Shown here: in pieces, positions 22,817 to 33,736 of the stretch | Numbering within the stretch: position 1 is the first letter of the stretch | Layout of the letters: every line of letters starts with the position of its first letter | Assembly: GCF_012489685.1 (NCBI RefSeq) | Contig: NC_080046.1 | Location: 25,612,223-25,676,222 of the forward strand | Origin: Lotus japonicus | Taxonomy: Eukaryota > Streptophyta > Magnoliopsida > Fabales > Fabaceae | Length of the DNA: 64,000 nt | Direction of reading: 5' to 3' | Notes under the pieces: model-generated | Told to the model about the DNA's origin: nothing | What the model saw: only the letters and a program-made list of their open reading frames with translations | The model's database searches: none | Made by a program: the position numbers and the translations under genes

Positions 22817-23295
22817 CAATGTAACACCCCGATTTTCAGGTGTCACTTTAGTAACAAAAAATAACCTTTACGCGAAAAACAGGTAAATTTTTTTCGTTTC
22901 TTTCGATTGATTCCTTTAAATCAAAGCGTTAAAGAAGTAAGGACAAAACCCAACAACTAACTAACCGATATACAATATATACATCTGTACAGCCTCAGCT
23001 GCACTCCATGTCACGCGAAGCCGCAGTGACTCCAAAGTAGTACGCCCGTAGGCAAATATGTACAACATCAGCACTGTAAGTAAAAGTATCAAAATACAGT
23101 TATCCAAGAGAAAGTCGGCACTCAAAAATGGCCTGAAAGGAAGACCCCTATACTCCGATAGACTCTCTGTGATCCTCCTCAAAAGAACCACACAAAAAGC
23201 CACACATCGGAACCTACCCTGTCCCCAAAAAAACTGACGATCAGAGCTCTACACAAAAAAATGTCGCTAATCCTAACCTACCCTCCCAGCTCAGC

Positions 23296-23964
23296 TCACC
23301 AATCCTCCTCCTCCTCATCGCTGCTCGGCGAGTAGCTCTCCCCACTGCTCTCGGAGTCAGAGTCGGAATCCACCGTAATCATCTCGGTGTCCAAGTCCAT
23401 AACCTCCCTCCTCACTGTCCTGCGCACCGCCCTAGTCGAGCCGGTCTCCACATCCACCTCTCCTGTAAAAACATCCTCCTCTACCACCCTCATCAAGGGG
23501 TCCACACGGTAGCCGTGCGGTGAAGAGAAAGAAAGGAGACGTGAGGCAGATGGAACGACAGACTCCCTCCTCGGCTCTACGAGCCTAGAGGACGACGCCA
23601 CGTCGGTAGAAGCGATGGCAGTAGCCGGAGGTGGCACAACAGGTAAAGCAGCAGCAGCAGGCTCGATCTCCTCTAGGTCCTCCTCAACAGAAGGTGAAGT
23701 CGGAGGTGGTGCAGGTGGTGCATGTCCAGTGCCTGGTCCACAATGAACTGAGGGCGGCAAGTCAAAACTCAGCTCCATATGCCGTAGCACTCCGCTCGTC
23801 ATGCGTCCTCGCTCATCCGTCCGGTCCTCCATGACCCTTCCCCTATACGTCGCTCGGTGACAAGCTACATCGATCACCCAAGCGTTGGGGGCATCCCGAT
23901 CCAGCAGCTCATATCTGATCCCCCCCGAGGGAGAGACCGTCGAGAACCACTCGGCCATCGACAT
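23296..23964 (-). CDS. LTR-encoded acidic-tail protein, family B (222 aa)
   Basis: Sister copy of 14585-15256 with a dozen or so residue differences and one Ala fewer in the Ala run; it starts after the same GCTGCCAG. It has the conserved N-terminal block with Glu-Trp-Phe in place of Asp-Trp-Phe, then the Pro-rich linker, basic patch and Ser/Asp/Glu tail ending Asp-Trp. Being in the 5' LTR, it lies between the LTR promoter and gag on the genomic transcript. Both LTR copies remain open although gag-pol has two stops. Confidence 0.6.
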   Translation of the reverse strand: MSMAEWFSTVSPSGGIRYELLDRDAPNAWVIDVACHRATYRGRVMEDRTDERGRMTSGVLRHMELSFDLPPSVHCGPGTGHAPPAPPPTSPSVEEDLEEIEPAAAALPVVPPPATAIASTDVASSSRLVEPRRESVVPSASRLLSFSSPHGYRVDPLMRVVEEDVFTGEVDVETGSTRAVRRTVRREVMDLDTEMITVDSDSDSESSGESYSPSSDEEEEDW

Positions 23965-25135
23965 CTGGCAGCAGGCCGACCGCCCAAAGACAAACATACA
24001 AACAAAGCCAAGGCGCTAGGGTCAACTCACAGCAATAAGTACATATACACACAACATGTGACAGGGTATATATATAAGTTGTTATATAAGCATAAAAGTA
24101 ATCCTAGCATGTTATGGCTCTAACATTGCTTCAATAAACAAACAGCATATGATGAACCATTCCCGTTATTCATCCTGGATGAACCATTCCCGTTATTCAT
24201 CCTTGGTGAACCATTCCCGTTATTCACCATATGATGAACCATTCCCGTTATTCATCATTTATGCAAGGTGAACCATTCCTGTTATTCACCATGATATGCA
24301 CAGGTGAACCATTCCCGTTATTGACCCGATTGAATGCAACGTGGTTAGCCAAACAACGAATCGTCCTTACCACGAAAGTGTTTAGCTCACAACCCGATCT
24401 CAACAAACCCATGAGTTAGTGTCGGTCAATACAACACAACTCGGAGTGAGTGTCGGTCAATACAACACAACTCCATCCACAGAATACACAAGGGTCTAGT
24501 GTCGGTCAATACAACACAGCCCAAACAACAAGAGCACTAGGTGTCGGTCAATACAACACGGCTCCACAACACTCCCAAGAGTACTAGAGTACTCGGTGAC
24601 TTTCAATCATAACCATAGCTCACCTTAGTGGCTTTCCCAATTCCAATAACTCTCCAAACCCACAACAAAAGTCGACTTTTCCCCGTCTTTCGTATATATT
24701 TTCCCTTTTAGTTCTCCTATGATTATTCGTTTAGTAAAAACGTTTCGAATTGAATTAGTCAGGTTATGAGTTTATTTCTCAAAGTCTAAGTCTCCCAAAG
24801 TCTCTAGTTTTCGAAATTCTATTCATTCTAGGTTTTCCGAAAACCAACCACCCAAAAGAAGTTTCGAAATTCTATTCATTCTAAGTCTCAAACCCCTCGT
24901 TTGAACTTGCCTAGGGTTGTTCATCCAACCCGAAATATCAAAGATCACCAGATCAATGAATCTCCACTCCGAAGTCGCGTCAAAACGCTCAATTCAACAC
25001 CACATCACATCATAAGTTATGAAAACATTCATAACAATAAACCATCATCATAATTAATATCATAGCAAAGCATAAGTCGAATTTATCGACGCCTATCATG
25101 CAATCATAGCTAATATATATGTAAGTTGCCCTAAC

Positions 25136-25213
25136 CTCGAGCTGATCCAGCTTCGCAAGCAAAGTTCTCCTCAAACAATTGCTCTGAGTATTCCAAAGTT
25201 CCTTCAACTGAAC
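25136..25213 (-). other. 78-nt exon-like block inside LTR (family B)
   Basis: Copy of 16572-16649 in the 5' LTR; same splice-site-like borders, length and frame. Confidence 0.6.
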
Positions 25214-26721
25214 CTCGGAGGAAAACAAAGCAGAATCCAAACAAAATCGATTAGTTCGATCGCCAAACAATACATAAACGATAGACAAAGCATTAAAGCT
25301 TCAGAATACGACAATCGGGTACGAAAGGACAAGTTTTCGAAAACGAAAAACTCCCCCCCCCTTAGGAAATAGCCCACGACCATAAGGAGAAAAGGGCTTC
25401 GGCTCTTTTTCTTCGATCAAATCAGTTTACAAGGTAGTTTTAGGGTAAAACTAAGGCAAAGAAACTGTCGGAACAATTTTCGGACAATCGGGTCGAAATA
25501 CGACTATCCAGGGGCATTTTGGTCCAAAATAAAGGCTCAAAACTTCAAAGTTATCAGTTCTGAAAACAAATTTGACAGCAACGATCCTCATGACATCCGT
25601 GACAACAAATCCTAAAGGCACGAAGTCAGATTATAGCTTTTCGACAATAAAGTTTCGAAATGTGAGACAAAAAGGATTTTGAATCAGTTTTTCAGATCCC
25701 TGTCAACTGGATCACAATCAGAGTTTACTGACAGAGGTTTTAGGCTCATGGGAACCTAGAGAACATAACCCAAGCAAGAAATCGAAGAAATCAGACAATT
25801 TTAGAAAAAGCTCAAAACTGTGAGCACAGAAACGACTTCAGAAACTCAGCAGAAACAGTAATCAGAGGTAGGATTCATGATAGTTACCTCGATACCTAGA
25901 AGTAGGGACGAACTGCACGAAGATTGGTCAAGTTTCCGCGAAAATTCCTCTTCTCCCTTGCTCTCCAAACTCGCGGCCCTTTGAGGAAAGAAATGAGAGG
26001 ATTTTGCTTTTTTGAGCTATTTATAGGCGGGTGAAATCGCGGGAAAATGAAAATTTCGCGATTCCGATTTTTGCAGCACGATCACCGAGGAATTCTAAGA
26101 GAGATTCTGGCGTCAGAATTCCCGAACTCAAAACAAATATCTAAGATTTGGGAAAAACGATATCCAAAACGCCAAAAGCGGTGTAAGTTAGTCTGTCCCG
26201 AAAAACTACTTTTTGCTGTGATGCTCAGACGACAAAACTTCCAATAGAAGAAAGATTGGAAATGTCGAAACAAGTCTGGCAACACGGACGGAATCTTCGT
26301 TAGAAGTTCCGAATAGAAAAATTCTTCATCCTTCGCTCAAAACTAGGGTTTCGAAGCAAAGAAATTAGAGTCGGCGGACATCCGAAAAGTGAAACCTATC
26401 GTGCGTACAGTCCAGAGTTCCGAAATGAAACGCTGGTCGATGGAAAAATAAAGAGAATCTTTAAATTTTCCGAGAGTTCGAAAACTCACGTAAAACGTTG
26501 CTTTAAGAGCGAAATAGCCTATTCTGGACACGCTCGCCATAAGGCAAGGGTGCAGACGACTCGCACTAACTCCGAAAACGACTACGCAACATTCCTCAAT
26601 CAATTCCTGAACTTTCTTCTTCATTAATCTTTCTCAAATATCAAACTCCTGTCACGCTTACACTGATTCTACGCGTGAGTCGGAAATTAGCTTGTTCTGA
26701 AAATCCAGGTCTTACAATCCC

Positions 26722-27053
26722 AAACAACTATCCGGATCATATTGAATTGCATTTCACGCATACATTCACCCTGACAGGAATCATATGCTGTTTTGAATTA
26801 TTGAACTACTGTTAGAGCCGATAACATGCTAGGAATATATTTATATATATATACCTAAATATATATATCTATACCCCCAATCACATGTTGTCTGTGTAAT
26901 TACTCTATTCCGTGAGTTGACCATAGCGCCTTGGCTTTGGTTTCATGTTTGTGTTTGGGCGGTCGGCCTGCTGCTAGATGTCGATGGCGGATTGGTTTTC
27001 GATGGTCTCTCCCTCGGGGGGATCGGGTTTGAGCTGGTTGACCGACATGCCCC
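26722..27053 (+). mobile_element. B/D-type LTR fragment, segment 3, with start of LTR ORF
   Basis: The host LTR continues from 14108. It includes an acceptor-like CTGCTAG at 26971-26977, the ATG of the LTR ORF at 26978 and the first residues (Ser-Met-Ala-Asp-Trp-Phe). The G run at 27016-27021 has six G rather than the seven of open copies, so the frame is shifted here. It is interrupted by the family A element; GCCCC at 27049-27053 is the target duplication. Confidence 0.85.
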
Positions 27054-28796
27054 TGTAAGACCCAAGTTTTTAAGCTTATGCTAAGTGAATAAAATCTTAT
27101 TCACGATTAGGGTTGATGTATTGTGAAGGGAAAACTGAACAAGAGTTTATTAAATGAAATAAATTATGAAGGAGAAAGTTCAGGAAAAGTCTAAGGATTG
27201 CATCATGATCGATAAAAGGTATAGTACGATCGTTTTACGCTTAAACCTAGGTCAGAAACCCTAGTAAATAGCTAGTTTTGACTAATCATCCTGCATTCAT
27301 GCAACATTAATGAGGTATTAACACATGACGTACTCTGGACCTCGTCGGTTTCCAAAATGGTCATAAGACCCGGAATGCCGTGTAAGAGCGTTTGTAGACG
27401 ACTCTTGTAGCAGACCGAAATGGCAGACCTACGGGTTACGGCTGATCTGACTACCGTTGTTGTTGGAGTAAGAGGCACGCGGGCCGAAATGGTCCCACCG
27501 TGGCTGGTGCTAGGGCTGATCCGTTGATGTCCATTCGTTCCGGAATGCATGTGGTTAACTGGGTTAACCGTCATTTGCATATCATGCAACATGCATACTA
27601 ATTTAGTTGTTGCGTGTGATTGTTACTTGTTAATCCTATCTGGAACATGTTAAGTGTTATTATTGTCGTTTATTTTCCTTGTGGTATATGCAACCCTAGG
27701 ATGTTATCCCTAGTTATAAGCCTAAGTGGCTATTTCTTATCTGTATCTATTGGTGCTATTATTTACGTAATTCTTTGGAGTTGACCCTCGCGTCTTCTGT
27801 GTGTGTTTTGGCGGACAACGCCTTTTGTCAGATGTCCATTGCGGACTGGTTCACAATGGTCCACCCTTCGGGGGGGGATTAGATACGAGATGATTGACCA
27901 GGACGACCCCGGTTCGTGGGTGGTTGACCCCGCTAGCCATCGAGCGACTTACTCGGGGCGGATTATGGAGGACCATGTTGATAGGGTAGGAGTCTTGACG
28001 TCAGGAGTGCTGCGGAGATGCACTGTCATTTTCAACTTGCCACCTGGTGTGCATTGCGGACCAGGAGCAGGAGGACCACCACCACCACCGTTATCCTCGG
28101 ATGAGGAGGATCCCTCAGAGGAGGAGCCAGTGGGAGTGCCTTCGGCAGAGTCCAGTTCACCCACCGTTGCTGTCATAGATGATCATGGATCGGGCCCTAA
28201 ACCCGTTAGTCCAGCACCGGAGCGCATTGCGGTTGCGAGGGGAGGTCGGGTAGTGTTTGTAGACTTGGTCGTTCTGGATTCTGATTCAGACGACGATCAC
28301 GCTAGCACATAGTTTGAGTGCTGGTATGAGCTCCTCGAGATAGGATTAGTGTAGGAGTAGAGTCTTAGCTCTGATTGTCATTTGTTTCCTTTGGGACAGG
28401 GTAGTTTCCCACCGATAGCTTTTTGGGTGGTTCTCTACGGGAATCACAGAGAGTTGGTTGGACTTAGGAGGTCTTGTTTTTAGGCCATCTGGGCTAACTT
28501 ATTCTCAATTTTTGAAGGTGTGAGTTGCGGACGCTCAACCTTTTCATTTGGTTTGTACATATTGCCTACGGGCGTTACACCTTTCTTTCCGTCACTGGAG
28601 GTTACTCGTGACGAGGTTGCTACTTACAACGGGGGCTGTTATATATATTGTATATTAGTTTTATTGCTTTTCGCATTTGGGTTTTGTTTAATTCAGTCTT
28701 GTCTTTATTATTATCGGAAAAAAAAATATTCACGTTTTTCCGCATTAGTTTATCTTTTGGTTACTAAAGTGACGCCACCGAAATCGGGGTGTTACA
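27054..28796 (+). mobile_element. 5' LTR of the family A element (2.3-kb deletion)
   Basis: After the first 228 bases, which match 32141-32368, the sequence jumps to what corresponds to 34670 in the 3' LTR. The junction shares only TTT with both parents, consistent with microhomology-mediated loss. The TATA box, first exon and 78-nt block are gone; the terminal ORF remains, frameshifted. Confidence 0.9.
27832..28312 (+). pseudogene. LTR-encoded protein, family A, frameshifted
   Basis: It matches 35226-35705 almost throughout, including the acceptor-like TTTTGTCAG before the ATG and the Asp-Ser-Asp-Ser-Asp-Asp-Asp tail. The G run at 27870-27877 has eight G instead of seven, which puts the first 15 residues out of frame with the rest. 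Confidence 0.8.
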
Positions 28797-28799
28797 TTG

Positions 28800-28811
28800 T
28801 GGTATAAGAGC
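28800..28811 (+). other. Primer binding site (initiator-Met tRNA), one mismatch
   Basis: TGGTATAAGAGC, one base from the consensus TGGTATCAGAGC, three bases after the 5' LTR. Confidence 0.85.
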
Positions 28812-29008
28812 ACGGTCGAGTCTTTCGGGAGTTGTTGGGGAATAGGTCTTCTGTGCTAGGTTGTGTGACTCTGCAAAGAGTGAAAATTGATTGTCTGCAA
28901 GCGATTTTTTTTCGCTTAGAATTGATTGAAGTTATTGCTTAATCATATTGTATAGTTATGCTAGATGCTATCTTATGATGAGTACTAACTGTTTGATTGA
29001 CTTAACAG

Positions 29009-30148
29009 AACCTAGATATTATCCTAGGAATGGATTGGCTGTCCCGCTATCATTGTCTTTTGTACTTTAACCGAAAGAGAGTGGTATTTCCTGATTCGGA
29101 TCTTTCCGAGTATCTATCTGCTAATCACATTAGCGTCTCTTTGAACGAGGGATCTCAAGAGTATTCCGTTCTGCTAAGCTTGGAGAGTGAAGGGAATCCG
29201 GGAGTTGATAATATTCCAGTGGTGAGAGACTTCACGGATGTTTTTCCTGGCGATGTACCTGGACTGCCGCCTGTACGCGACATTGAGTTTGCTATTGACA
29301 TCGTACCGGGAACAGGGCCGATTTCGATTGCACCATATCGTATGGCACCTGCAGAGCTAGTGGAATTGAAGTCCCAACTAGAAGATCTTTTGTCGAAGGG
29401 ATTTATCCGACCAAGCGTTTCACCTTGGGGAGCGCCAGTCTTATTGGTGAAGAAGAAGGACGGGAAATCGAGATTGTGTGTCGACTACCGACAACTGAAC
29501 AAAGTAACCATCAAGAATAGGTATCCGTTACCTAGAATTGATGATTTGATGGATCAACTGCGAGGAGCTGCGATATTCTCAAAGATCGATCAGAAGTCGA
29601 GTTATCATCAAATCAGAGTGAAGACTGAAGATATCCAGAAGACGGCATTCAGAACCCGTTATGGACACTATGAGTACTTAGTGATGCCATTTGGGGTGAC
29701 AAATGCACCTGCAATATTCATGGATTACATGAATAGGACGTTCCATACATTCTTGGATCGATTCGTCGTGGTGTTTATCGACGACATTCTGATCTACTCA
29801 AAGAATGCTGAGGACCATGAGGGGCACTTGCGACAAGTCTTACAAGTGCTGAGGGAGAAGGAGTTGTACGCCAATCCTTCTAAGTGCGAATTTTGGCTCG
29901 AAGAGGTAAAATTCTTAGGTCATGTGATCTCTAAGGAGGGGATAGCTGTGGACCCAGCAAAGGTAGAGACCGTATTGTCATGGGAACGGCCAAAGACTGT
30001 GACTGAAATCAGGAGTTTCGTTGGTTTGGCGGGATATTATCGCCGTTTCATCGAGAATTTCGCGAAGATTGTTGGACCGTTGACTCAACTCACGAGGATC
30101 AACCTTTTGCATGGACTGAAGCGTGCGAAACTAGTTTTCAGACGATGA
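29009..30148 (+). pseudogene. Protease end and reverse transcriptase remnant
   Basis: It begins in the last protease motif, joined to the gag leader through a shared AAC. Reverse transcriptase residues are present, with the first catalytic Asp in Lys-Ile-Asp (altered to Asp-Gln-Lys-Ser-Ser-Tyr after it) and the Phe-Ile-Asp-Asp box. Near 30096 four bases are missing relative to the family B copy, shifting the frame just before RNase H. There is no start codon of its own. Gag and the protease Asp-Ser-Gly are absent. Confidence 0.9.
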
Positions 30149-32103
30149 AGGAACGGTTGACGACGTCACCTGTACTCGTCTTACCGCAACCGGAGGAACC
30201 TTATGAGGTATACTGTGATGCTTCGCATCAAGGTTTGGGATGTGTGCTGATGCAACATCGGAAGGTGGTTGCTTATGCTTCAAGACAACTGAAGGTGCTT
30301 GAGAAGAATTATCCAACTCATGACTTAGAGCTAGCTGCCATCGTATTTGCGCTGAAGATTTGGAGACATCACTTATATGGATGCAATTTCACCATATTCA
30401 GTGATCATAAGAGCTTGAAGTATTTATTTGAGCAGAAGGAGCTGAACATGAGACAGCGTCAGTGGATGGAATTTCTTAAAGATTACGAGTTCACCCTGCA
30501 ATATCATCCTGGAAAGGCGAACGTTGTTGCTGATGCCTTGAGCAGGAAGATGCACATCTCGTCGATGATGGTGAAAGAACTGCAATTGCTGGAACAATTT
30601 AGAGATTTGAGCTTAGATGTGAGATTGTCCGAAGGAGAACTGAAGTTCGGAATGATCAGAATTACCAACGGATTGATGGAAGAAATACGAGACCAACAGT
30701 TACAAGATGAGTTTCTGCTCGGGAAAAGGAACTTAGTAAGTCAAGGTAAAGACCCGGAATTCAAGGTAGGAAGTGACAATATCCTACGGTGTAAGGATAG
30801 GGTTTGCGTACCTAACAACCCTGACTTGAAAAGGTTGATTATGGACGAAGGTCACAAGAGCAAGTTAAGCATTCATCCTGGAATGAAAAAGATGTATCAG
30901 GACTTGAAGGTGAATTTTTGGTGGCCAGGAATGAAAAGACAAGTGGCTGAGTATGTAGCTGCATGTTTGACATGTCAGAAGGCAAAGGTGGAACATCAGA
31001 AATCTTCAGGTATGCTACAAAGCTTAGATGTACTTGAATGGAAATGGGATAGCATATCAATGGATTTCGTCGTGGCTTTGCCAAGAACTCAAAAGGGATA
31101 TGATTCTATTTGGGTAATAGTGGATCGATTGACTAAGTCGGCTCATTTCGTACCTGTGAGGACTACGTACAACGTGGAGAAACTATCAGAGATTTATATA
31201 GCTGAGATTGTACGACTTCATGGAGTGCCAACAAGTATTGTTTCCGATCGAGACCCGAAGTTTACATCACATTTTTGGGGAGCTCTTCAAGAGGCTTTTG
31301 GAACGAGGCTGAGACTAAGTTCTGCTTATCATCCGCAGACTGACGGACAGACTGAGAGGACAATCCAGTCGTTGGAGGATTTGCTACGCGCTTGCGTGTT
31401 AGACAACAAGGGCAGTTGGGATACCTTATTGCCATTGATTGAGTTCACATACAACAACAGTTTTCATACGAGCTTTGGTATGGCACCGTATGAGGCTTTG
31501 TATGGCCGCAAGTGTAGGACACCTCTATGTTGGTATCAAAATGGAGAAAATCTGTTAGTAGGACCGGAACTTCTGCAACAGACGACTGAGAAGATCAAGC
31601 AGATCAGAGAGAAGATGAAGACTTCTCAGAGTAGACAGAAGAGTTATGCCGATCAAAGGCGCAGAACTCTGGAATTCGAAGAGGGAGACCATGTATTTCT
31701 GCGAGTGACTCAGACGACGGGAGTTGGTCGAGCAATCAAGTCAAAGAAGCTTACGCCCAAGTTTATTGGACCGTATCAGATCACTCGTCGAATTGGACCA
31801 GTCGCTTACCAGATTGCACTACCTCCATTTCTATCAAACATTCATGACGTATTCCACGTGTCACAACTGAGGAAATATATTGCGGATCCGACACATGTTA
31901 TCGAGCTGGATGACATTGAGTTGAAGGATGATCTGTCCTTCGAGACACCGCCAATTAGCATTAGTGACACCAGGATAAAACAGTTGAGAGGAAAGGAGAT
32001 CGAGTTAGTGAAGGTCATATGGAACAAAGACACCGGTGATGCGACATGGGAGCTGAAGGAGAAGATTCAAGAACAGTATCCAGAACTTTTTACTGACCCT
32101 TAA
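30145..32103 (+). CDS. RNase H-integrase part of pol (652 aa open frame)
   Basis: Open from the RNase H start to the natural end of pol. RNase H Asp25, Glu62, Asp87 and Asp130 are present. Integrase zinc ligands are His237, His244, Cys274 and Cys277; the core triad is Asp307, Asp368 and Glu404 with the last two 36 apart. The C-terminus holds the GPY-like region and a chromodomain-like end (Val-Ile-Trp-Asn ... Trp-Glu-Leu-Lys ... Tyr-Pro-Glu-Leu-Phe), which in this family targets heterochromatin. It is the only integrase in the window with all catalytic residues. It is not an independent gene: the Met is internal to pol, upstream of which there is a frameshift. Confidence 0.88.
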   Translation: MKERLTTSPVLVLPQPEEPYEVYCDASHQGLGCVLMQHRKVVAYASRQLKVLEKNYPTHDLELAAIVFALKIWRHHLYGCNFTIFSDHKSLKYLFEQKELNMRQRQWMEFLKDYEFTLQYHPGKANVVADALSRKMHISSMMVKELQLLEQFRDLSLDVRLSEGELKFGMIRITNGLMEEIRDQQLQDEFLLGKRNLVSQGKDPEFKVGSDNILRCKDRVCVPNNPDLKRLIMDEGHKSKLSIHPGMKKMYQDLKVNFWWPGMKRQVAEYVAACLTCQKAKVEHQKSSGMLQSLDVLEWKWDSISMDFVVALPRTQKGYDSIWVIVDRLTKSAHFVPVRTTYNVEKLSEIYIAEIVRLHGVPTSIVSDRDPKFTSHFWGALQEAFGTRLRLSSAYHPQTDGQTERTIQSLEDLLRACVLDNKGSWDTLLPLIEFTYNNSFHTSFGMAPYEALYGRKCRTPLCWYQNGENLLVGPELLQQTTEKIKQIREKMKTSQSRQKSYADQRRRTLEFEEGDHVFLRVTQTTGVGRAIKSKKLTPKFIGPYQITRRIGPVAYQIALPPFLSNIHDVFHVSQLRKYIADPTHVIELDDIELKDDLSFETPPISISDTRIKQLRGKEIELVKVIWNKDTGDATWELKEKIQEQYPELFTDP

Positions 32104-32128
32104 GTTTCGAGGTCGAAACTTTCTTTTT

Positions 32129-32140
32129 GGAGGGTAGTAA
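32129..32140 (+). other. Polypurine tract of the family A element
   Basis: GGAGGGTAGTAA directly before the 3' LTR, after a conserved GTCGAAACTTTCTTTTT. Confidence 0.75.
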
Positions 32141-32845
32141 TGTAAGACCCAAGTTTTTAAGCTTATGCTAAGTGAATAAAATCTTATTCACGATTAGGGT
32201 TGATGTATTGTGAAGGGAAACCTGAACAAGAGTTTATTAAATGAAATAAATTATGAAGGAGAAAGTTCAGGAAAAGTCTAAGTATTGCATCATGATCGAT
32301 AAAAGGTATAGTACGATCGTTTTACGCTTAAACCTAGGTCAGAAACCCTAGAAAATAGCTAGTTTTCACTTATAGGCACGATGGAAGCTAGTTCCAAAAA
32401 TCTTTAGAGAAATATTAGAACTTCTCTTTTTCCATATATCACAATCGTTTCGAGGCGAAACTCTAGGATCTACGAACGTCCGATTCCAATCATCGGAAGT
32501 TTGCCGAAACCGAAACCCTGGTATTTCAAAACCCTAGAATCACCCGACAATGAAGACTTTTTCTATTCGGAACATCAAATGAAGATTCCACACGCGTACA
32601 CCCATTTCTCTTGATGATTTCAATCTTTCTTCAGAAGGAAGTTTTCTATTCCGACAATCGATGCAAAAAGCAACTTATCGGGTAAAATAGTTTTACACCG
32701 ACTTTGCATTAGTTACCAAAAATACAAGGAGACCTCATTTTAGTTTTGGAATTCTTTCGCCAAAACCTATCTTAGAATTCATGGAGAATGAAGCCGGAAA
32801 AATCAGATTCGCGAAACTTTCATTTTACCGCGTTTTTCCATCCTC

Positions 32846-32853
32846 TATATATA
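32846..32853 (+). promoter_or_regulatory. TATA box of family A LTR
   Basis: TATATATA about 705 bp into the LTR. The following 140 bp have no ATG and end at a donor-like site, consistent with a noncoding first exon. Confidence 0.6.
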
Positions 32854-33658
32854 GCAAAAAAGGTGAGAAAAATCACAAAAACTCCTCCATTTCTCTACCA
32901 AATCCGCGAGCTCCATTGAAGAGGAAGGAAGAAGAGCTTTTGTTCAATCTTTGCTTGATCGTCGATTAATCAGTTGCTACTTCAAGGTTTCGAGGTATAG
33001 TCGCTAATCCTTACCTCTGATCGCTTTTTCCATAGCTTTTCTCTAGACTTTTCTGAGCTGATAGTTTTGAGGTTTTTGCAAAACTATCCTGAATACTTCA
33101 TTTTTGATTCTAAACATCTTCCTTACGTGCCCAAGAGCACTTCTATCGGATTAGTTTTTCCGTTATGTCGCCGAAATTCCGCCGGAATCAATTTATGCCT
33201 CAAATACCCATTTTTGGAGTAAAGCTTCGTCTTTTGGGCTGAAAACTATCGTCTTAGCTTAGTGCTAGTAGGATTAGTTGTCATAAACGTCGTTGGTGAC
33301 GTCCCCGTCAAATTTGCTTTTCGGGATTTCAGTTTTGAAATTCTAAGTTAAAAATAGTGACCAAAATACCCCTGCGACAGTTTTTGATCCGATAATTTTT
33401 CCGAGTTTAGAATACCCTTAGTTACGGCTAATGAAAGCATAGGAACCAAGTTTGATCGAAGAAAAATCGAACCCTACAATTACCAAAAGTGACCGAGCAC
33501 TCTAAGGGGGAGGGAGGAAAATTCCTTTTTCGAAAACTTGTCCTTTCGCGCTAGATTATCGTACCTCGGAGTATGTACTACTTCGTGTAACCTTAGTAAG
33601 TATTGATAGCTTAGTTTCCGATAGATTCTGATAGTAGTTCTGGGGTTTTGCTCTAAAG

Positions 33659-33736
33659 GTGATTTTGAGGATTTCCCTGAGGAACAACGCTTTGATTGTG
33701 AAGAAGTGTTAGAAGATCATCCTGGAGAATCTTCAG
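33659..33736 (+). other. 78-nt exon-like block inside LTR (family A)
   Basis: It lies between TTTTGCTCTAAAG and the donor TTCAG|GTGAGG. Open codons give Asp-Phe-Glu-Asp-Phe-Pro-Glu-Glu-Gln-Arg-Phe-Asp-Cys and an acidic end. In the other two frames the block does not keep a shared reading across copies. Confidence 0.6.

Larger units (their letters stand above)
14109..26716 (-). mobile_element. Full-length Tekay-like element, family B, reverse
   Basis: A 12.6-kb element with 4044-bp (left, 3') and 3897-bp (right, 5') LTRs, a Met-tRNA primer site, a polypurine tract, gag-pol and the direct repeat ATCCC at 14104-14108 and 26717-26721. Domain order is gag, zinc knuckles, protease, reverse transcriptase, RNase H, integrase, with a chromodomain-like C-terminus, as in Tekay/Del chromoviruses. 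The LTRs are close but not identical; the right one has lost most of a hairpin array and about 60 bp elsewhere. Two nonsense changes and an integrase active-site change disable it. Confidence 0.95.
22820..26716 (-). mobile_element. 5' LTR of the reverse family B element
   Basis: It mirrors 14109-18152 with few substitutions. It lacks about 150 bp of the hairpin array and about 60 bp near 24870. It retains the TATA-like TATTTATA at 26018-26025, the 78-nt block and an intact LTR ORF. The flanking ATCCC at 26717 completes the target duplication. Confidence 0.95.

Noticed and set aside
27016..27021. Programmed frameshift linking the mini-exon frame to the LTR ORF at the G run
   Set aside because: An alternative frame is open up to the run in A and B, but codon differences before the run favour the main frame, so a direct ATG start is simpler.
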